Assembly (NCBI RefSeq): GCF_013426915.1
Contig: NZ_AP023181.1
Span: 2,232,001-2,296,000 of the forward strand
Reading direction: 5' to 3'
Length of the DNA stretch: 64,000 bases
Origin: Paraburkholderia sp. PGU19
GTDB taxonomy: Bacteria; Pseudomonadota; Gammaproteobacteria; Burkholderiales; Burkholderiaceae
The translations under genes were made by a program, and so were the position numbers. Below the pieces are notes generated by a model. It was given only the letters and a program-made list of their open reading frames with translations. It made no database searches and was not told the DNA's origin. Shown here piece after piece: positions 44,381-53,637 of the stretch; within the stretch, counting starts at the first letter, position 1, and each line of letters begins with the position of its first letter.

Positions 44381-45151
44381 TCACCGCGCGAGCCAGCCGC
44401 CGTCGACAGCGAGCGTATGGCCGTGCACGTAGTCCGAAGCCTGCGACGCGAGAAACACGACGGGGCCCGCCAGATCGTCGGGCGTGCCCCAGCGTCCCGC
44501 CGGGATGCGCGCGACGATCTCGCTGTTGCGCTGCTCGTCGTCCCGCAACGCCGCCGTGTTCGACGTCGCCATGTAGCCCGGCGCGATCGCATTCACGTTG
44601 ATGCCGCGCGCCGCCCATTCGTTGGCGAGCAGGCGCGTGAGTCCGAGCATGCCGCTTTTCGACGACGTGTACGACGCGACGCGGATGCCGCCCTGAAACG
44701 ACAGCATCGACGCGACGTTGATGATCTTGCCGCGCTTCTCCTGCTCGACGAAATGCCGCGCGAGGGCTTGCGCGAGAAAGAACGCGCTCTTCAGGTTCAC
44801 GTTCATCACGGCATCCCAGTCGTCCTCGCTGAACGTGAGCGCGTCCGCGCGCCGGATGATGCCCGCGTTGTTCACCAGCACGTCGATGCGTCCACAGGCT
44901 TCGAGCGCGGCGCGCACGATGTCGTCGATGGGCGCGATGTCCGAAAGGTCCGCGTTCACGCCGACATAGCGGCGGCCCTGCGCCTTTACCTGTTGCGCGG
45001 TGTCGCTGTCGTCCGAGCGGCTCACGCCGACGATGTCGCAACCGGCGGCCGCGAGCGCGCGCGCCATGCCCGCGCCGAGTCCCGTGTTGCTGCCCGTGAC
45101 GAGCGCGATCTTGCCGCTGAGATCAAAAGGATGCGAAGGATGCGAAGTCAT
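44381..45151 (-). CDS. kduD: 2-deoxy-D-gluconate 3-dehydrogenase / DKII dehydrogenase
   Basis: A 256-residue short-chain dehydrogenase. NAD-binding TGSNTGLGAGMA, NNAG motif VLVNNAGIIRRADAL, catalytic Ser in ASMLSFQGG and YTSSK (Tyr-Lys). The spacing and the FEADDWD-like SEDDWDAVMNVNLKSAFFLA match KduD. It reduces 2,5-diketo-3-deoxygluconate to 2-keto-3-deoxygluconate in unsaturated uronate catabolism. It follows kduI by 34 bp, so they share a transcript. Confidence 0.93.
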   Translation of the reverse strand: MTSHPSHPFDLSGKIALVTGSNTGLGAGMARALAAAGCDIVGVSRSDDSDTAQQVKAQGRRYVGVNADLSDIAPIDDIVRAALEACGRIDVLVNNAGIIRRADALTFSEDDWDAVMNVNLKSAFFLAQALARHFVEQEKRGKIINVASMLSFQGGIRVASYTSSKSGMLGLTRLLANEWAARGINVNAIAPGYMATSNTAALRDDEQRNSEIVARIPAGRWGTPDDLAGPVVFLASQASDYVHGHTLAVDGGWLAR

Positions 45152-45185
45152 GCGCGATTCCTGTTCGATGAAAGCCCGCGTTGCA

Positions 45186-46022
45186 TTAGCGCAGATCTCG
45201 CACGGCGAGATGGTCCATGTCGCTGAACACCTGGTTCTCGCCGACCATGCCCCAGATGAACGTGTAGGCGCGCGTGCCGACGCCCGAATGAATTGACCAG
45301 CTAGGCGAAATCACGGCCTGCTCGTTGTGCACGAGAATATGCCGCGTCTCCTGCGGCTCGCCGAGCATGTGAAAGACGGCGGCATCGTCGGCGACGTTGA
45401 AGTAGAAATACACCTCCATGCGCCGCTCGTGCGTGTGGCACGGCATCGTGTTCCACAGGCTGCCCGGCTCGAGCTTGGTCATGCCCATCGACAGCTGGCA
45501 GGTGGGCAGCACTTCGGGAACGATGAACTTGTAGATCGTGCGGCGGTTGCTCGTCGCGGGATCGCCGAGCGTTTGGGGCGACGCTTCGGCGAGCGTGATG
45601 GTGCGCGTCGGATACGTGGCCTGCGCGGGCGCGCAGTTCAGATAGAACTTCGCGGGATGCGCGGGATCGTCGCTGCCGAACGTTAGCGACTGCGTGCCCT
45701 TGCCGACATAGATCGCTTCCTCGTTGCGCACGATAAAGCGCTTGCCATCCGCCTCGACCCAACCGTCGCCACCGATATTGATCGCGCCAAGCTCACGCCG
45801 CTCCAGCAGATAACTGACACCGATCGATTTACCGAGCGAACTGGGCACTTCGACGGCACGCGTCTGCGGAAACGCGCCGCCGACGATGATCCGGTCGATA
45901 TGGCTATACGTGAGCGCAAGCGCATCCGGCTCGAACACTTTCTCGACCAGAAACTCTTTTCTGAGGCCGGTTGTATCGAGCGTTTTCGCATATTCGCTGT
46001 TGATGCTCTGCCTGACTTCCAT
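45186..46022 (-). CDS. kduI: 4-deoxy-L-threo-5-hexosulose-uronate ketol-isomerase
   Basis: A 278-residue cupin-fold isomerase. Begins [20 protein letters not shown], has [14 protein letters not shown], and the metal site in [18 protein letters not shown] (His, His, Glu) with a later His in SIHSGVG. It converts 5-keto-4-deoxyuronate to 2,5-diketo-3-deoxygluconate, the step before KduD. GAGGAGAC lies directly ahead of the ATG. It is first in the minus-strand unit kduI-kduD-iclR, with a KdgR-like box 70 bp upstream. Confidence 0.95.
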   Translation of the reverse strand: MEVRQSINSEYAKTLDTTGLRKEFLVEKVFEPDALALTYSHIDRIIVGGAFPQTRAVEVPSSLGKSIGVSYLLERRELGAINIGGDGWVEADGKRFIVRNEEAIYVGKGTQSLTFGSDDPAHPAKFYLNCAPAQATYPTRTITLAEASPQTLGDPATSNRRTIYKFIVPEVLPTCQLSMGMTKLEPGSLWNTMPCHTHERRMEVYFYFNVADDAAVFHMLGEPQETRHILVHNEQAVISPSWSIHSGVGTRAYTFIWGMVGENQVFSDMDHLAVRDLR

Positions 46023-46091
46023 GTCTCCTCCGCTGCTGGGCGGCACGCTGGGCAGCGCCTCCGGGTTGATTGTGCGCGCAGTCTAGCATGA

Positions 46092-46108
46092 TCGGAACGT
46101 TGGTCCGA
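46092..46108. promoter_or_regulatory. KdgR-like operator near kduI
   Basis: Near-palindrome TCGGAAC-GTT-GGTCCGA (6 of 7 arm positions pair), 70 bp upstream of the kduI start. It has the GGAAC-N3-G(T/G)TCC form of the second box at 46193 and resembles the enterobacterial KdgR consensus GAAAC-ATT-GTTTC. It probably controls the kduI-kduD-iclR unit. Confidence 0.55.
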
Positions 46109-46192
46109 AATCAAGAAAACGTCAAATATCCATATTCCGGGAAAGTTATTGTTAAAGCAGGGTAAACGATTAATCTCAGCGCGGACAAAAAC

Positions 46193-46205
46193 GGAACATC
46201 GTTCC
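46193..46205. promoter_or_regulatory. KdgR-like operator and promoter of kdgT
   Basis: Perfect palindrome GGAAC-ATC-GTTCC within AAAACGGAACATCGTTCC, very close to the KdgR consensus. A good -10 hexamer TATAGT lies at 46217-46222, which places the box across the -35 position. A repressor bound here would block kdgT transcription. The kdgT start is about 80 bp further on. Confidence 0.65.
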
Positions 46206-46303
46206 TTTGTCGATGCTATAGTCCGCGGACAGGTGGATGTAGCCGGACCATACCGGACCTTTCCGCCGTTCCCATCACCGGCCTGGCGTCGTATGGAGGA
46301 GAC

Positions 46304-47320
46304 ATGAAACTGAAGAAGGCAATCGACCGTGTACCAGGCGGTCTCATGCTGATACCGCTGTTGCTGGGCGCATGCGTGCACTCGTTCGCGCCGGGCGCCG
46401 GCAAGTACTTTGGGTCGTTCACGAATGGCCTGATCACGGGCACCGTGCCGATTCTCGCTGTCTGGTTCTTCTGCATGGGCGCGACCATCGATCTGCGCGC
46501 CACGGGCACCGTGCTGCGCAAGTCGGGCACATTGCTCGTCACGAAGATGCTGGTCGCGTGGCTCGCGACGATTATTGCGTCGTCGCTGTTGTCTATCGAC
46601 GGCATCAAGACAGGGTTGTTCGCCGGGCTGTCGGTGCTCGCCATCACGACCTCGATGGACATGACCAATGGCGGCCTCTATGCCGCCGTGATGCAGCAGT
46701 ACGGCACGAAGGAAGAAGCGGGCGCGTTCGTGCTGATGTCGATCGAATCGGGGCCGCTCGTCAGCATGATCATTCTCGGCGCGACGGGCGTCGCGTTCTT
46801 CGAGCCGCGGCTGTTCGTCGGCGCGGTGCTGCCGTTTGTCATCGGCTTCACGCTCGGCAATCTGGATAGCGCGCTGCGCGAACTGTTCGGCCGCTGCGTG
46901 GTGCCGCTGATTCCGTTCTTCGGCTTTGCGCTCGGCAACGGTATCGACCTGAACGTGATCGTCAAGAGCGGTATTCCGGGTGTGCTGCTCGGGCTGGGCG
47001 TGATCGTCATCACGGGCATTCCGCTGATTCTCGCCGACCGCTATATCGCGGGTGGCAATGGGGCGGCCGGCCTCGCGGCATCGTCGACGGCGGGCGCGGC
47101 GGTGGCCAATCCATCGATCATCGGCGAGATGATTCCGCGCTTCAAGCCGGTGGTGCCGGCAGCGACGGCGATGGTTGCGACCGCGTGCCTCGTTACCGCG
47201 ATCCTCGTGCCGATCCTGACTGCAATGTGGTCGAAACGTGCGCGGATGAAAGCGGGGCTGAGCGAGCGTATCGATGAAGACACCGGGCCGTTGCCGCAAC
47301 CGCTGGGCGCGCACGAATAA
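46304..47320 (+). CDS. kdgT: 2-keto-3-deoxygluconate permease
   Basis: A 338-residue membrane protein with about ten helices and KdgT-type sequence from the first residues: [80 protein letters not shown]. It imports 2-keto-3-deoxygluconate by proton symport. GGAGGAGAC lies before the ATG. Divergent from kduI across a 281-bp control region with two operator-like palindromes. No KDG kinase or aldolase gene (kdgK, kdgA) is in the window, so the last steps must be encoded elsewhere. Confidence 0.95.
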   Translation: MKLKKAIDRVPGGLMLIPLLLGACVHSFAPGAGKYFGSFTNGLITGTVPILAVWFFCMGATIDLRATGTVLRKSGTLLVTKMLVAWLATIIASSLLSIDGIKTGLFAGLSVLAITTSMDMTNGGLYAAVMQQYGTKEEAGAFVLMSIESGPLVSMIILGATGVAFFEPRLFVGAVLPFVIGFTLGNLDSALRELFGRCVVPLIPFFGFALGNGIDLNVIVKSGIPGVLLGLGVIVITGIPLILADRYIAGGNGAAGLAASSTAGAAVANPSIIGEMIPRFKPVVPAATAMVATACLVTAILVPILTAMWSKRARMKAGLSERIDEDTGPLPQPLGAHE

Positions 47321-47351
47321 AGTGCATCGATAACACACGCCCTGCAAGCAA

Positions 47352-47394
47352 AACGGCGCGAACCGGCAACTCAGTTGAGCCGGTTCGCGCCGTT
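47352..47394. terminator. Bidirectional terminator between kdgT and the MFS gene
   Basis: A 16-bp perfect stem (AACGGCGCGAACCGGC and its complement) with an 11-nt loop, in the 111-bp gap between two converging genes. Short T-rich tracts follow on the plus side (TTGTCGTTT) and an AAAA run precedes it, so it can serve both strands. Confidence 0.8.
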
Positions 47395-47431
47395 GTCGTT
47401 TATGGCTGTCGAAAGGGAGGCGTTCAGTTCT

Positions 47432-48646
47432 TCATGCGTGACCCGCTGCGTGCGGCCGGCCGATCACCAGGTAATGCGCGAGCGCGATCACCGGGAACGC
47501 CGTCGCGACGCTTGCCACCAGCATCCAGCCGCCGTGATCGTAGAGCGGGCTGGCAAGCGCCGAACCGATTGCACCGCCGACGAAGATGCTCGTCATATAC
47601 AGCGCGTTCAACCGGTTGCGGCTCGCGGCGTGCAGCGCGTAGATCTCGCGCTGTCCGAGCACCATGTTCATCTGCACCGCGAAGTCGAGCACGACGCCCG
47701 TCACGACGAGACCGGCAACGCCCCACGCCGGGTGAATCAGGCCAGGCGTATAGGCGAGCGCACCGACCACCAGTGCGATCAGCGTCGCGCGCACCGTGTG
47801 GCCCGCGTCCGCGAGCCGGCCCGCGATGGGCGCCGACGTCGCGCCGATTGCGCCGACCAGCGCGAACACGGCGATCGCCGTCTGCGACAGGCCGTAGTGA
47901 CGTGTCAGTTCGACGGGCACTGCCGTCCAGAACAGGCTGAACGAGCCGAACATCAACGCCTGATACAGCGCGCGATGACGCAGCACAGGCATCGTACGCA
48001 GCAGGTGGCCGAGCGATGCGATCAGTTGCGGATACGTCGCCTGATGCGAGGGCTGGCGCGTCGGAATGGTCAGCGCGAGCACGGTCGTGACGATCGCCAT
48101 CAGCACGGCAGCCGAGCCGAACACGACACGCCATCCGAAGTGACCCGCGACGACGCTCGAAATAGGCCGCGACAGCAGAATGCCGAGCAGCAGCCCGCCC
48201 ATGATCGTGCCGACGACGCGTCCACGCGTTTCATCTGGCGCGAGATGCGCGGCGAGGGGAATCAATATCTGCACCGCGACGGAGCTAAAGCCAATTAGCA
48301 GCGAGACCGCAAGGAAAGCACCCGGTGCGTGCGTGAATGTCGCGGCGGCGAGGCTTGCTATCGACACCAGCGCTGTCGCGATCATCAGCTTGCGGTTTTC
48401 GAGCAGGTCGCCGAGCGGCACGAGAAAGAACAGGCCGAGCGCGTAGCCGATCTGCGTCAGTGAGACGATCAGGCTCGCCATGCCGCTCGACATGTGGATG
48501 GACGGCGCGATCAGTTCGGTGATCGGTTGCGCGTAGTACAGGTTGGCGACGATCGCGCCGCAACTGAATGCGAATAGCGCGATCAGGCTGCGCGTGAGCC
48601 CGGTCGCCGTGTCGCTGCGGGCGAGCGTCGTGGAACTGCTGGACAT
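47432..48646 (-). CDS. MFS transporter (AraJ-like efflux permease)
   Basis: 404 residues with twelve membrane helices. FSCGAIVANLYYAQPITELI, SLTQIGYALGLFFLVPLGDL and the A-motif-like LGDLLENRKLM mark the drug/sugar-efflux type MFS. The substrate is unknown. The ATG at 48646 has GGAG 7 nt upstream. Its natural partner looks like the LysR gene at 49624, which faces away from it. The third repeat copy lies in what should be their shared control region. Confidence 0.9.
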   Translation of the reverse strand: MSSSSTTLARSDTATGLTRSLIALFAFSCGAIVANLYYAQPITELIAPSIHMSSGMASLIVSLTQIGYALGLFFLVPLGDLLENRKLMIATALVSIASLAAATFTHAPGAFLAVSLLIGFSSVAVQILIPLAAHLAPDETRGRVVGTIMGGLLLGILLSRPISSVVAGHFGWRVVFGSAAVLMAIVTTVLALTIPTRQPSHQATYPQLIASLGHLLRTMPVLRHRALYQALMFGSFSLFWTAVPVELTRHYGLSQTAIAVFALVGAIGATSAPIAGRLADAGHTVRATLIALVVGALAYTPGLIHPAWGVAGLVVTGVVLDFAVQMNMVLGQREIYALHAASRNRLNALYMTSIFVGGAIGSALASPLYDHGGWMLVASVATAFPVIALAHYLVIGRPHAAGHA

Positions 48647-48800
48647 GCTGACTCCTTTTTCTTTAGCCAATGGTTGGCTATGACTTGAGTGCTTGCGGTG
48701 CGTGTTGTGGTTCAGTGTTGCCATGCAGCATAGCGAATTGCAGTGAATGCTGCGCATGGCGTGTATTCGGTGTGTGTGCAAGCTGGTTTGCTTGTGGTTT

Positions 48801-49466
48801 CGCTGGCATCCGCGTTGTGGTGTTTGCCGTTCACGCGTCGCCCCTGTGCGGGGCGGCACCTACTTTTCTTTGCCGCCGCAAAGAAAAGTAGGCAAAAGAA
48901 AGCGGCTCACACCGCCAATTCTTCTTCCTGCCTGAGTGCCCCCAACGGGTCTTACGCTTCACACGGCAATCACGTGACCCATGTTCGTTGCCAGCGCTCT
49001 TGCGGTACGCCTCACCCGCTTCACACACCCGCGTTGCGGCACACCGTGCCAGATGTTCCACGGCCGCCCAGGTGGCAAACTGTGTGTAGGCCGTAGTGCT
49101 GCACACGCCACACTCCGGACCGATAGCGCACGCGCCCCACCCTGTAAGAGCGCCAGGCTATACGACGCGACAACCTACACACAGTTTGCCACCTGGGCGG
49201 CACATACCATTCGCTGCCGCTAGCCCTTGTGCGAGTGCTTGAAGTGGGTGAGGCGCTCATTCGAAGCGTTGGCAACGCACGCGAACAAGCACGTTGCCGC
49301 GCGAAGCATAAGACCGGTTGGGGGCCCTCAGGCAGGAAGAAATGTTGGCGGTGTGAGCCGCTTTCTTTTGCCTACTTTTCTTTGCGGCGGCAAAGAAAAG
49401 TAGGTGCCGCCCCGCACAGGGGCGACGCGTGAAGCACGCTAACAAACCGCGGATGCCAGCGCAAAA
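48801..49466 (+). repeat. 665-bp nested-palindrome repeat, copy 3
   Basis: Third copy, direct orientation relative to copy 2. Outer ends CGCTGGCATCCGCG and CGCGGATGCCAGCG. Hairpin arms as in the other copies. The inner 28-bp inverted repeat is at 49063-49090 and 49174-49201. The segment just inside the left end (GTGGTGTTTGCCG) differs from GTTTTGTTAGCGTGC in copies 1 and 2. An 80-codon frame is open at 48981-49223. It separates an MFS gene from its probable LysR regulator. Confidence 0.9.
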
Positions 49467-49623
49467 CACATGCAAACCACCCAGCTTGCGCCACGCAAAA
49501 GCGAATACACACCGCGGCTGCCACCAACAAAGATTAGCCGTTGTGCCGCACTGTTCGAATAGACGCCGAATGCAAACGTCCGTTGCGTGGAGCGCAATCG
49601 TCTTCGTGGGCATAATCGCCCGC

Positions 49624-50550
49624 ATGGACAAACTGCTCGCGTTGAACACTCTGCTCGAAGTCGCCGATGCCGGCGGTTTCGCCAAGGCCGCCCAGCGCCT
49701 CGGCGTGGCGACGTCGTCGGTGACGCGGCTGATGGATGCGCTCGAAACTTCGCTCGGCACCGCCTTGCTCACGCGTACGCCGCGCAAGGTCAGCCTGACG
49801 GATGCAGGCACCGCCTATGTCGAACAGATATCGAAAGTGCTCGACGATCTCGCCGAGGCCGACGAGAGCATCCTCGACAGCGGCGCCGCGCCCGTCGGCG
49901 CACTGCGCATCACCGTGCCGTCCGCCTACAACCGCATGCAGCTCGCGCCGCATCTCGCCGCGTTTCTCGCCGAATATCCACGCGTCGCGCTCGATGTCGT
50001 AGTCGCCGATCACTACGCAGACCTCGCGCTCGATCGCATCGACGTCGCCGTGCGTATCGGCATGATGACGCGCGATCCGAATCTCGTCGTGAAGAAGCTT
50101 GCCGATAATCCCCGCTATATCGTTGCGAGCCACGACTATCTGCAACGCGCGGGCACGCCTCCGACGCCTGCCGCGCTCGCGGAACACGAATGTCTGCGTA
50201 TCGCGTACGGCGGCAGTTACCGCGCGCGCCAGGTGTGGACGTTTAGCCAGGGCGCGGAGCATGAGCGTATCGACGTGCGCGGACGGCTCATTTCGAACAG
50301 CCTGGAGATGCTGCTCGAAGCGGTCCTCGCCGGACAAGGGCTGGCGTTGTTGCCGGACTGGCTCGTCAATCACGAGATCAATGCGGGACGTCTGATGCGC
50401 CTCTTCGCGGATTTCGACGTGACGCCGCAGAGCGGCGAGGCTGTCGTCTATGCCGCGTATCTGCCCAATCGCCGTCATTCGAGCAAGGTGAAAGCGTTGC
50501 TGCGTTTCCTGGAAACGCGCGTCGGTGGCGCGACGGAAAGCGCGGCTTGA
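49624..50550 (+). CDS. LysR family transcriptional regulator
   Basis: 308 residues: HTH MDKLLALNTLLEVADAGGFA and LLTRTPRKVSLTDAGTAYVE, then a full effector domain (LRITVPSAYNRMQLAPHLAA, RIDVAVRIGMMTRDPNLVVK). It belongs to the CrgA/PA2758-like LysR group that commonly regulates a divergent transporter. The ATG at 49624 begins the conserved N-terminus. The upstream in-frame extension is not family-like. Separated from the MFS start by ~980 bp because of repeat copy 3. Confidence 0.9.
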   Translation: MDKLLALNTLLEVADAGGFAKAAQRLGVATSSVTRLMDALETSLGTALLTRTPRKVSLTDAGTAYVEQISKVLDDLAEADESILDSGAAPVGALRITVPSAYNRMQLAPHLAAFLAEYPRVALDVVVADHYADLALDRIDVAVRIGMMTRDPNLVVKKLADNPRYIVASHDYLQRAGTPPTPAALAEHECLRIAYGGSYRARQVWTFSQGAEHERIDVRGRLISNSLEMLLEAVLAGQGLALLPDWLVNHEINAGRLMRLFADFDVTPQSGEAVVYAAYLPNRRHSSKVKALLRFLETRVGGATESAA

Positions 50551-50775
50551 GCGCTTTGTTGACTAGCGGTTTTTTCTTTTCTGCGCGCGTGCGCAATCCC
50601 GAATTCAACGCTTCGTGCATCAGCGTGATGCATTCCGCTGTTCAGGCGCAACGACACGCCTTTTGAAACCTATGTCTAGCCGTTGCGCGCCGCATGCGCG
50701 GCCGTCGCCGAAAGGCTCGGGCCTGAGCCTCGTTCGGCGGGTTGAGGCCGCAGAACGCGGCATCGCACGTTTCTG

Positions 50776-51732
50776 TCAGATCCCGGCCACGCCGCGCGTC
50801 TTCAACGCGTACGGTCCACGCGTCAACTGTTCCTTCAAAAACTCCACGCATACGCGAATCTTCGCCGACGATGACGCGCGCGCCGACGTCACGGCCCAGA
50901 CATCGGCGGGTTGCTGGTGTTGCGGCAGCACGCGCACCAGCGCACCCGATTCGAGGTTCGATGCGACGTCCCAGATCGACGCCATGATCACGCCATAACC
51001 TTCGAGCGCCCAGCGTTGCACGATGTCGCTGTGATTCGACGCGATCGGACCCGTGACCTTCACCGACTTCTCGCCGTCCGGCCCCGTCAGGCGCCACACG
51101 CCGAAGCGCTGGTCGCGATCCCGAAACATCAGGCAATCGTGCTGCGCGAGATCCGCAAGCGTGCGGGGCGTCCCTGCGCGCTTCAGATAGGCAGGCGCGG
51201 CGCACAGGATGCGCGCGCTGTCGACGATCTTGTGCGCGATCAGATGCGGCTCCTGGATGTTGCCGACCCGCACGTCGATATCGAAGTTTTCGCCAACGAG
51301 ATCGACGCGCCGGTCGAGCAGTTCGAGCCAGATTTCGAGCGCCGTATAGCGCTTTCTCAGCAGCGAAAGAATCGGCGATACGTGGTCGCGGCCCAGATGC
51401 AGGCTGGTGCTGATGCGGATCACGCCGCGCGGATCGCTCTTCAGCCCGGCGAAGGCGTCGGACATGCCTTGCACGTCGTCGAGGATTTTTTGCGCCCACT
51501 GGAACGCCGCTTCGCCGTCGCTCGTCACGCTGACGCGTCGGGTCGTGCGCAAGAACAGCTTCACGCCTAGACTTTTTTCCAGCAACGCGATGCGCTTGCT
51601 CACGTGCGAAGGCGAAATGCCCATTTCGGTCGACGCAGTGATGAAGCTCGCGCGGCGGGCAACGGTGCAGAACAACTGAAGATCGCGCAGGAAGCCGTCA
51701 TTATTGGCTAATAGCGCATGATGATTTTCCAT
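50776..51732 (-). CDS. LysR regulator divergent from the MocA/AroQ pair
   Basis: 318 residues with LysR HTH (LRDLQLFCTVARRASFITAS, LFLRTTRRVSVTSDGEAAFQ) and complete effector domain ending CVEFLKEQLTRGPYALKTRG. It is transcribed away from the Gfo/Idh/MocA oxidoreductase with 88 bp between start codons, so it most likely controls that gene and the dehydroquinase. Its 3' side faces the other LysR gene across 225 bp with no gene. Confidence 0.9.
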   Translation of the reverse strand: MENHHALLANNDGFLRDLQLFCTVARRASFITASTEMGISPSHVSKRIALLEKSLGVKLFLRTTRRVSVTSDGEAAFQWAQKILDDVQGMSDAFAGLKSDPRGVIRISTSLHLGRDHVSPILSLLRKRYTALEIWLELLDRRVDLVGENFDIDVRVGNIQEPHLIAHKIVDSARILCAAPAYLKRAGTPRTLADLAQHDCLMFRDRDQRFGVWRLTGPDGEKSVKVTGPIASNHSDIVQRWALEGYGVIMASIWDVASNLESGALVRVLPQHQQPADVWAVTSARASSSAKIRVCVEFLKEQLTRGPYALKTRGVAGI

Positions 51733-51820
51733 TCGGCTGCATTGTGTTGGTGATAGGCACGAGTAATCTAGTCTCAATTCACGAAGACGTCCAATCCTGG
51801 GCGATAAACACGACGAAATC

Positions 51821-52882
51821 ATGAGACAAATGCAGCTTGCCGTCGCCGGCGCCGGGCTTATTGGCCGACGTCACATCGAACTGATCCAGCAGAGCCCGCG
51901 TTCCCGCCTGGCTGCGATCGTCGATCCGAGCCCCGCCGCGCGGGAAGTGGCGAAACAGGCCGACGTGCCGCTCTTTCGCACGCTCGGCGAACTGTTCGCC
52001 GCCAGCCGTCCCGATGGCGTGGTGCTGGCCACGCCGAACCAGTTGCATGTCGAGCAGGCGCTCGAATGCATCGGCGCCCGCATTCCCGCGCTGATCGAGA
52101 AGCCCGTCGCGCATACCCTCGATGAAGGCGAGCGCCTGCGCGCCTCGGCGGATGAGGCCGGCGTGCCGCTTCTGGTCGGCCATCATCGCGCGCACAGCCC
52201 GATTCTCGCGAAGGCGCGCGAGATCATCGGGGGAGGGCGGATCGGAAAGGTTGTCGGCGTGATGGGCAGCGCCGTATTCTTCAAACCCGACGACTACTTC
52301 GACGCCGCGCCGTGGCGGCGCGAGGCGGGCGGCGGCCCGATTCTCATCAACATGATTCACGAGATCGGCAATCTGCGTTCGCTGTGCGGTGAAATCGTCG
52401 CGGTGCAGGCGTTCGTGTCGAACGCGGCGCGCGGGTTTGCCGTCGAAGACACGGTGGCGATCAATCTGCGCTTCGAGAATGGCGCGCTCGGCACGTTTCT
52501 GTTGTCGGACACGGCGGCTTCGCCGCGCAGCTGGGAACAGACCTCGCAGGAAAACAAGAGCTATGCGTCGTATGACGACGAAGACTGCTACGTGATCGCG
52601 GGCGACATGGGTTCGTTGTCCGTGCCGACCATGCGCCTGAAGACCTACGCTACCAGGGAAGACCGCTCGTGGTGGAAGCCGTTCGAGGTGTCCACGGCGA
52701 GCATCGAGCGCACCGACCCGCTCGAGCGGCAACTGGATCACTTCTGCGACGTGATCGAAGGCAGCGCGCAGCCGCTCGTCACCGTGCGCGATGGCCTGCA
52801 AAACCTGCGCATCACGGAAGCCATCGCGGAATCGGCGCGCACGGGCGCAATCATCGATACTCGAGTCAGCGCGACGGTCTGA
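51821..52882 (+). CDS. Gfo/Idh/MocA family oxidoreductase
   Basis: A 353-residue NAD(P)-dependent dehydrogenase. Rossmann start LAVAGAGLIGRRHIELIQ, VLATPNQLHVEQALECI, the EKPVA motif in LIEKPVAHTLDEG (catalytic Lys), GHHRAHSPILAKAREII and NMIHEIGNL (catalytic His region). The family oxidises sugars, inositols or quinate-like polyols. It is followed after 29 bp by a type II dehydroquinase-like gene, suggesting a quinate/shikimate-like cyclic polyol as substrate. This last step is inference. Confidence 0.9.
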   Translation: MRQMQLAVAGAGLIGRRHIELIQQSPRSRLAAIVDPSPAAREVAKQADVPLFRTLGELFAASRPDGVVLATPNQLHVEQALECIGARIPALIEKPVAHTLDEGERLRASADEAGVPLLVGHHRAHSPILAKAREIIGGGRIGKVVGVMGSAVFFKPDDYFDAAPWRREAGGGPILINMIHEIGNLRSLCGEIVAVQAFVSNAARGFAVEDTVAINLRFENGALGTFLLSDTAASPRSWEQTSQENKSYASYDDEDCYVIAGDMGSLSVPTMRLKTYATREDRSWWKPFEVSTASIERTDPLERQLDHFCDVIEGSAQPLVTVRDGLQNLRITEAIAESARTGAIIDTRVSATV

Positions 52883-52911
52883 CGCTCTGATCTCGAACCA
52901 ACGGAGGAAAT

Positions 52912-53349
52912 ATGAAAAAAGTACTGATGCTGCATGGGATCAATCACAACATGTTCGGCAAGCGCGATCCGGTGCAGTACGGCACGGTGACGCTCGCGGA
53001 AATCGACGGTGCGCTGCAGGCGCTGGGGCGCGAGTTGAATGTCGAGGTCGAAAGCTATCAGACCAATCATGAAGGCGACATGTGCGAGCGCATTCATCAG
53101 GCATTCACTGACGGCGCGGACGCCGTGCTGATCAACGCGGGCGCATGGACGCACTACAGCTACGGGATTCGCGATGCGCTCGCGATTCTGACCGTCCCTG
53201 TCGTCGAAATTCATATGTCGAACATTCATGCGCGCGAGCCGTTTCGTCATCAATCGGTTTTCGCGGAGATCGTGAAGGGCCAGATCTGCGGGTTCGGCGT
53301 AGACAGCTATCTGCTCGGTTTGCGCGCGGCGGTCGCCGCCATTGCGTAG
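52912..53349 (+). CDS. Type II 3-dehydroquinate dehydratase-like protein
   Basis: 145 residues with the flavodoxin-like fold of type II dehydroquinases. Catalytic Arg18 and Tyr23 in GKRDPVQYG, QTNHEG (substrate loop), NAGAWTHYSYGIRDAL, and His101 in VEIHMSNIHAREPFRHQS are all in place. The usual GPNLNLLG reads GINHNMFG, with Pro10 to Ile and Leu12 to His, so this is a divergent subgroup, probably catabolic and not the housekeeping AroQ. A plus-strand partner of the MocA-type dehydrogenase. GGAGGA lies 6 nt before the ATG. Confidence 0.88.
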   Translation: MKKVLMLHGINHNMFGKRDPVQYGTVTLAEIDGALQALGRELNVEVESYQTNHEGDMCERIHQAFTDGADAVLINAGAWTHYSYGIRDALAILTVPVVEIHMSNIHAREPFRHQSVFAEIVKGQICGFGVDSYLLGLRAAVAAIA

Positions 53350-53469
53350 GTTTCCGGCTCGAATGTTCAAGGCTCCGTTGCTTGCTGTCAGGTACACGGC
53401 TTGCTCAAGTGGTTGGACGTCGCCGCGCAAGCAGCCCGGGACCATAACTCAAGCAATGGAGGTCGGAAC

Positions 53470-53631
53470 ATGCTTTATTACGCCTTGGTTTTCTTCGTCA
53501 TTGCGCTGATCGCTGCTGTATTCGGCTTCGGCGGGATTGCAGCGGGAGCGGCCAGCATCGCGAAGATCCTGTTCTTCCTGTTCCTCGTCATCTTCATCGT
53601 CACGTTGCTCATGGGTGTCGTGAGACGCTGA
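53470..53631 (+). CDS. DUF1328 small membrane protein
   Basis: 53 residues, almost entirely two hydrophobic helices: [20 protein letters not shown], then [20 protein letters not shown]. This is the DUF1328/YtjA signature. The family is widespread and often stress-induced, function unknown. GGAGG lies 7 nt upstream of the ATG. A hairpin terminator begins 6 bp after its stop, so it is a single-gene transcript. Confidence 0.93.
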   Translation: MLYYALVFFVIALIAAVFGFGGIAAGAASIAKILFFLFLVIFIVTLLMGVVRR

Positions 53632-53637
53632 CGTTTC

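Noticed and set aside
45683..47347. 554-codon minus-strand frame across kdgT
   Set aside because: Antisense shadow running through the operator region into kduI. No domain seen.
48831..49106. 91-codon minus-strand frames in repeat copies 2 and 3
   Set aside because: Similar frames exist but the copy 1 counterpart is shorter, there is no ribosome site, and the frame follows the hairpin arms, so structure explains it.
42632..49466. Composite transposon bounded by repeat copies 2 and 3
   Set aside because: No transposase gene or insertion-sequence ends were recognised, and no target duplication was found at the outer edges. Only recombination potential is claimed.
2242..49466. CRISPR array
   Set aside because: The repeated units are 665 bp, far apart and palindromic, with no spacer pattern and no cas genes.
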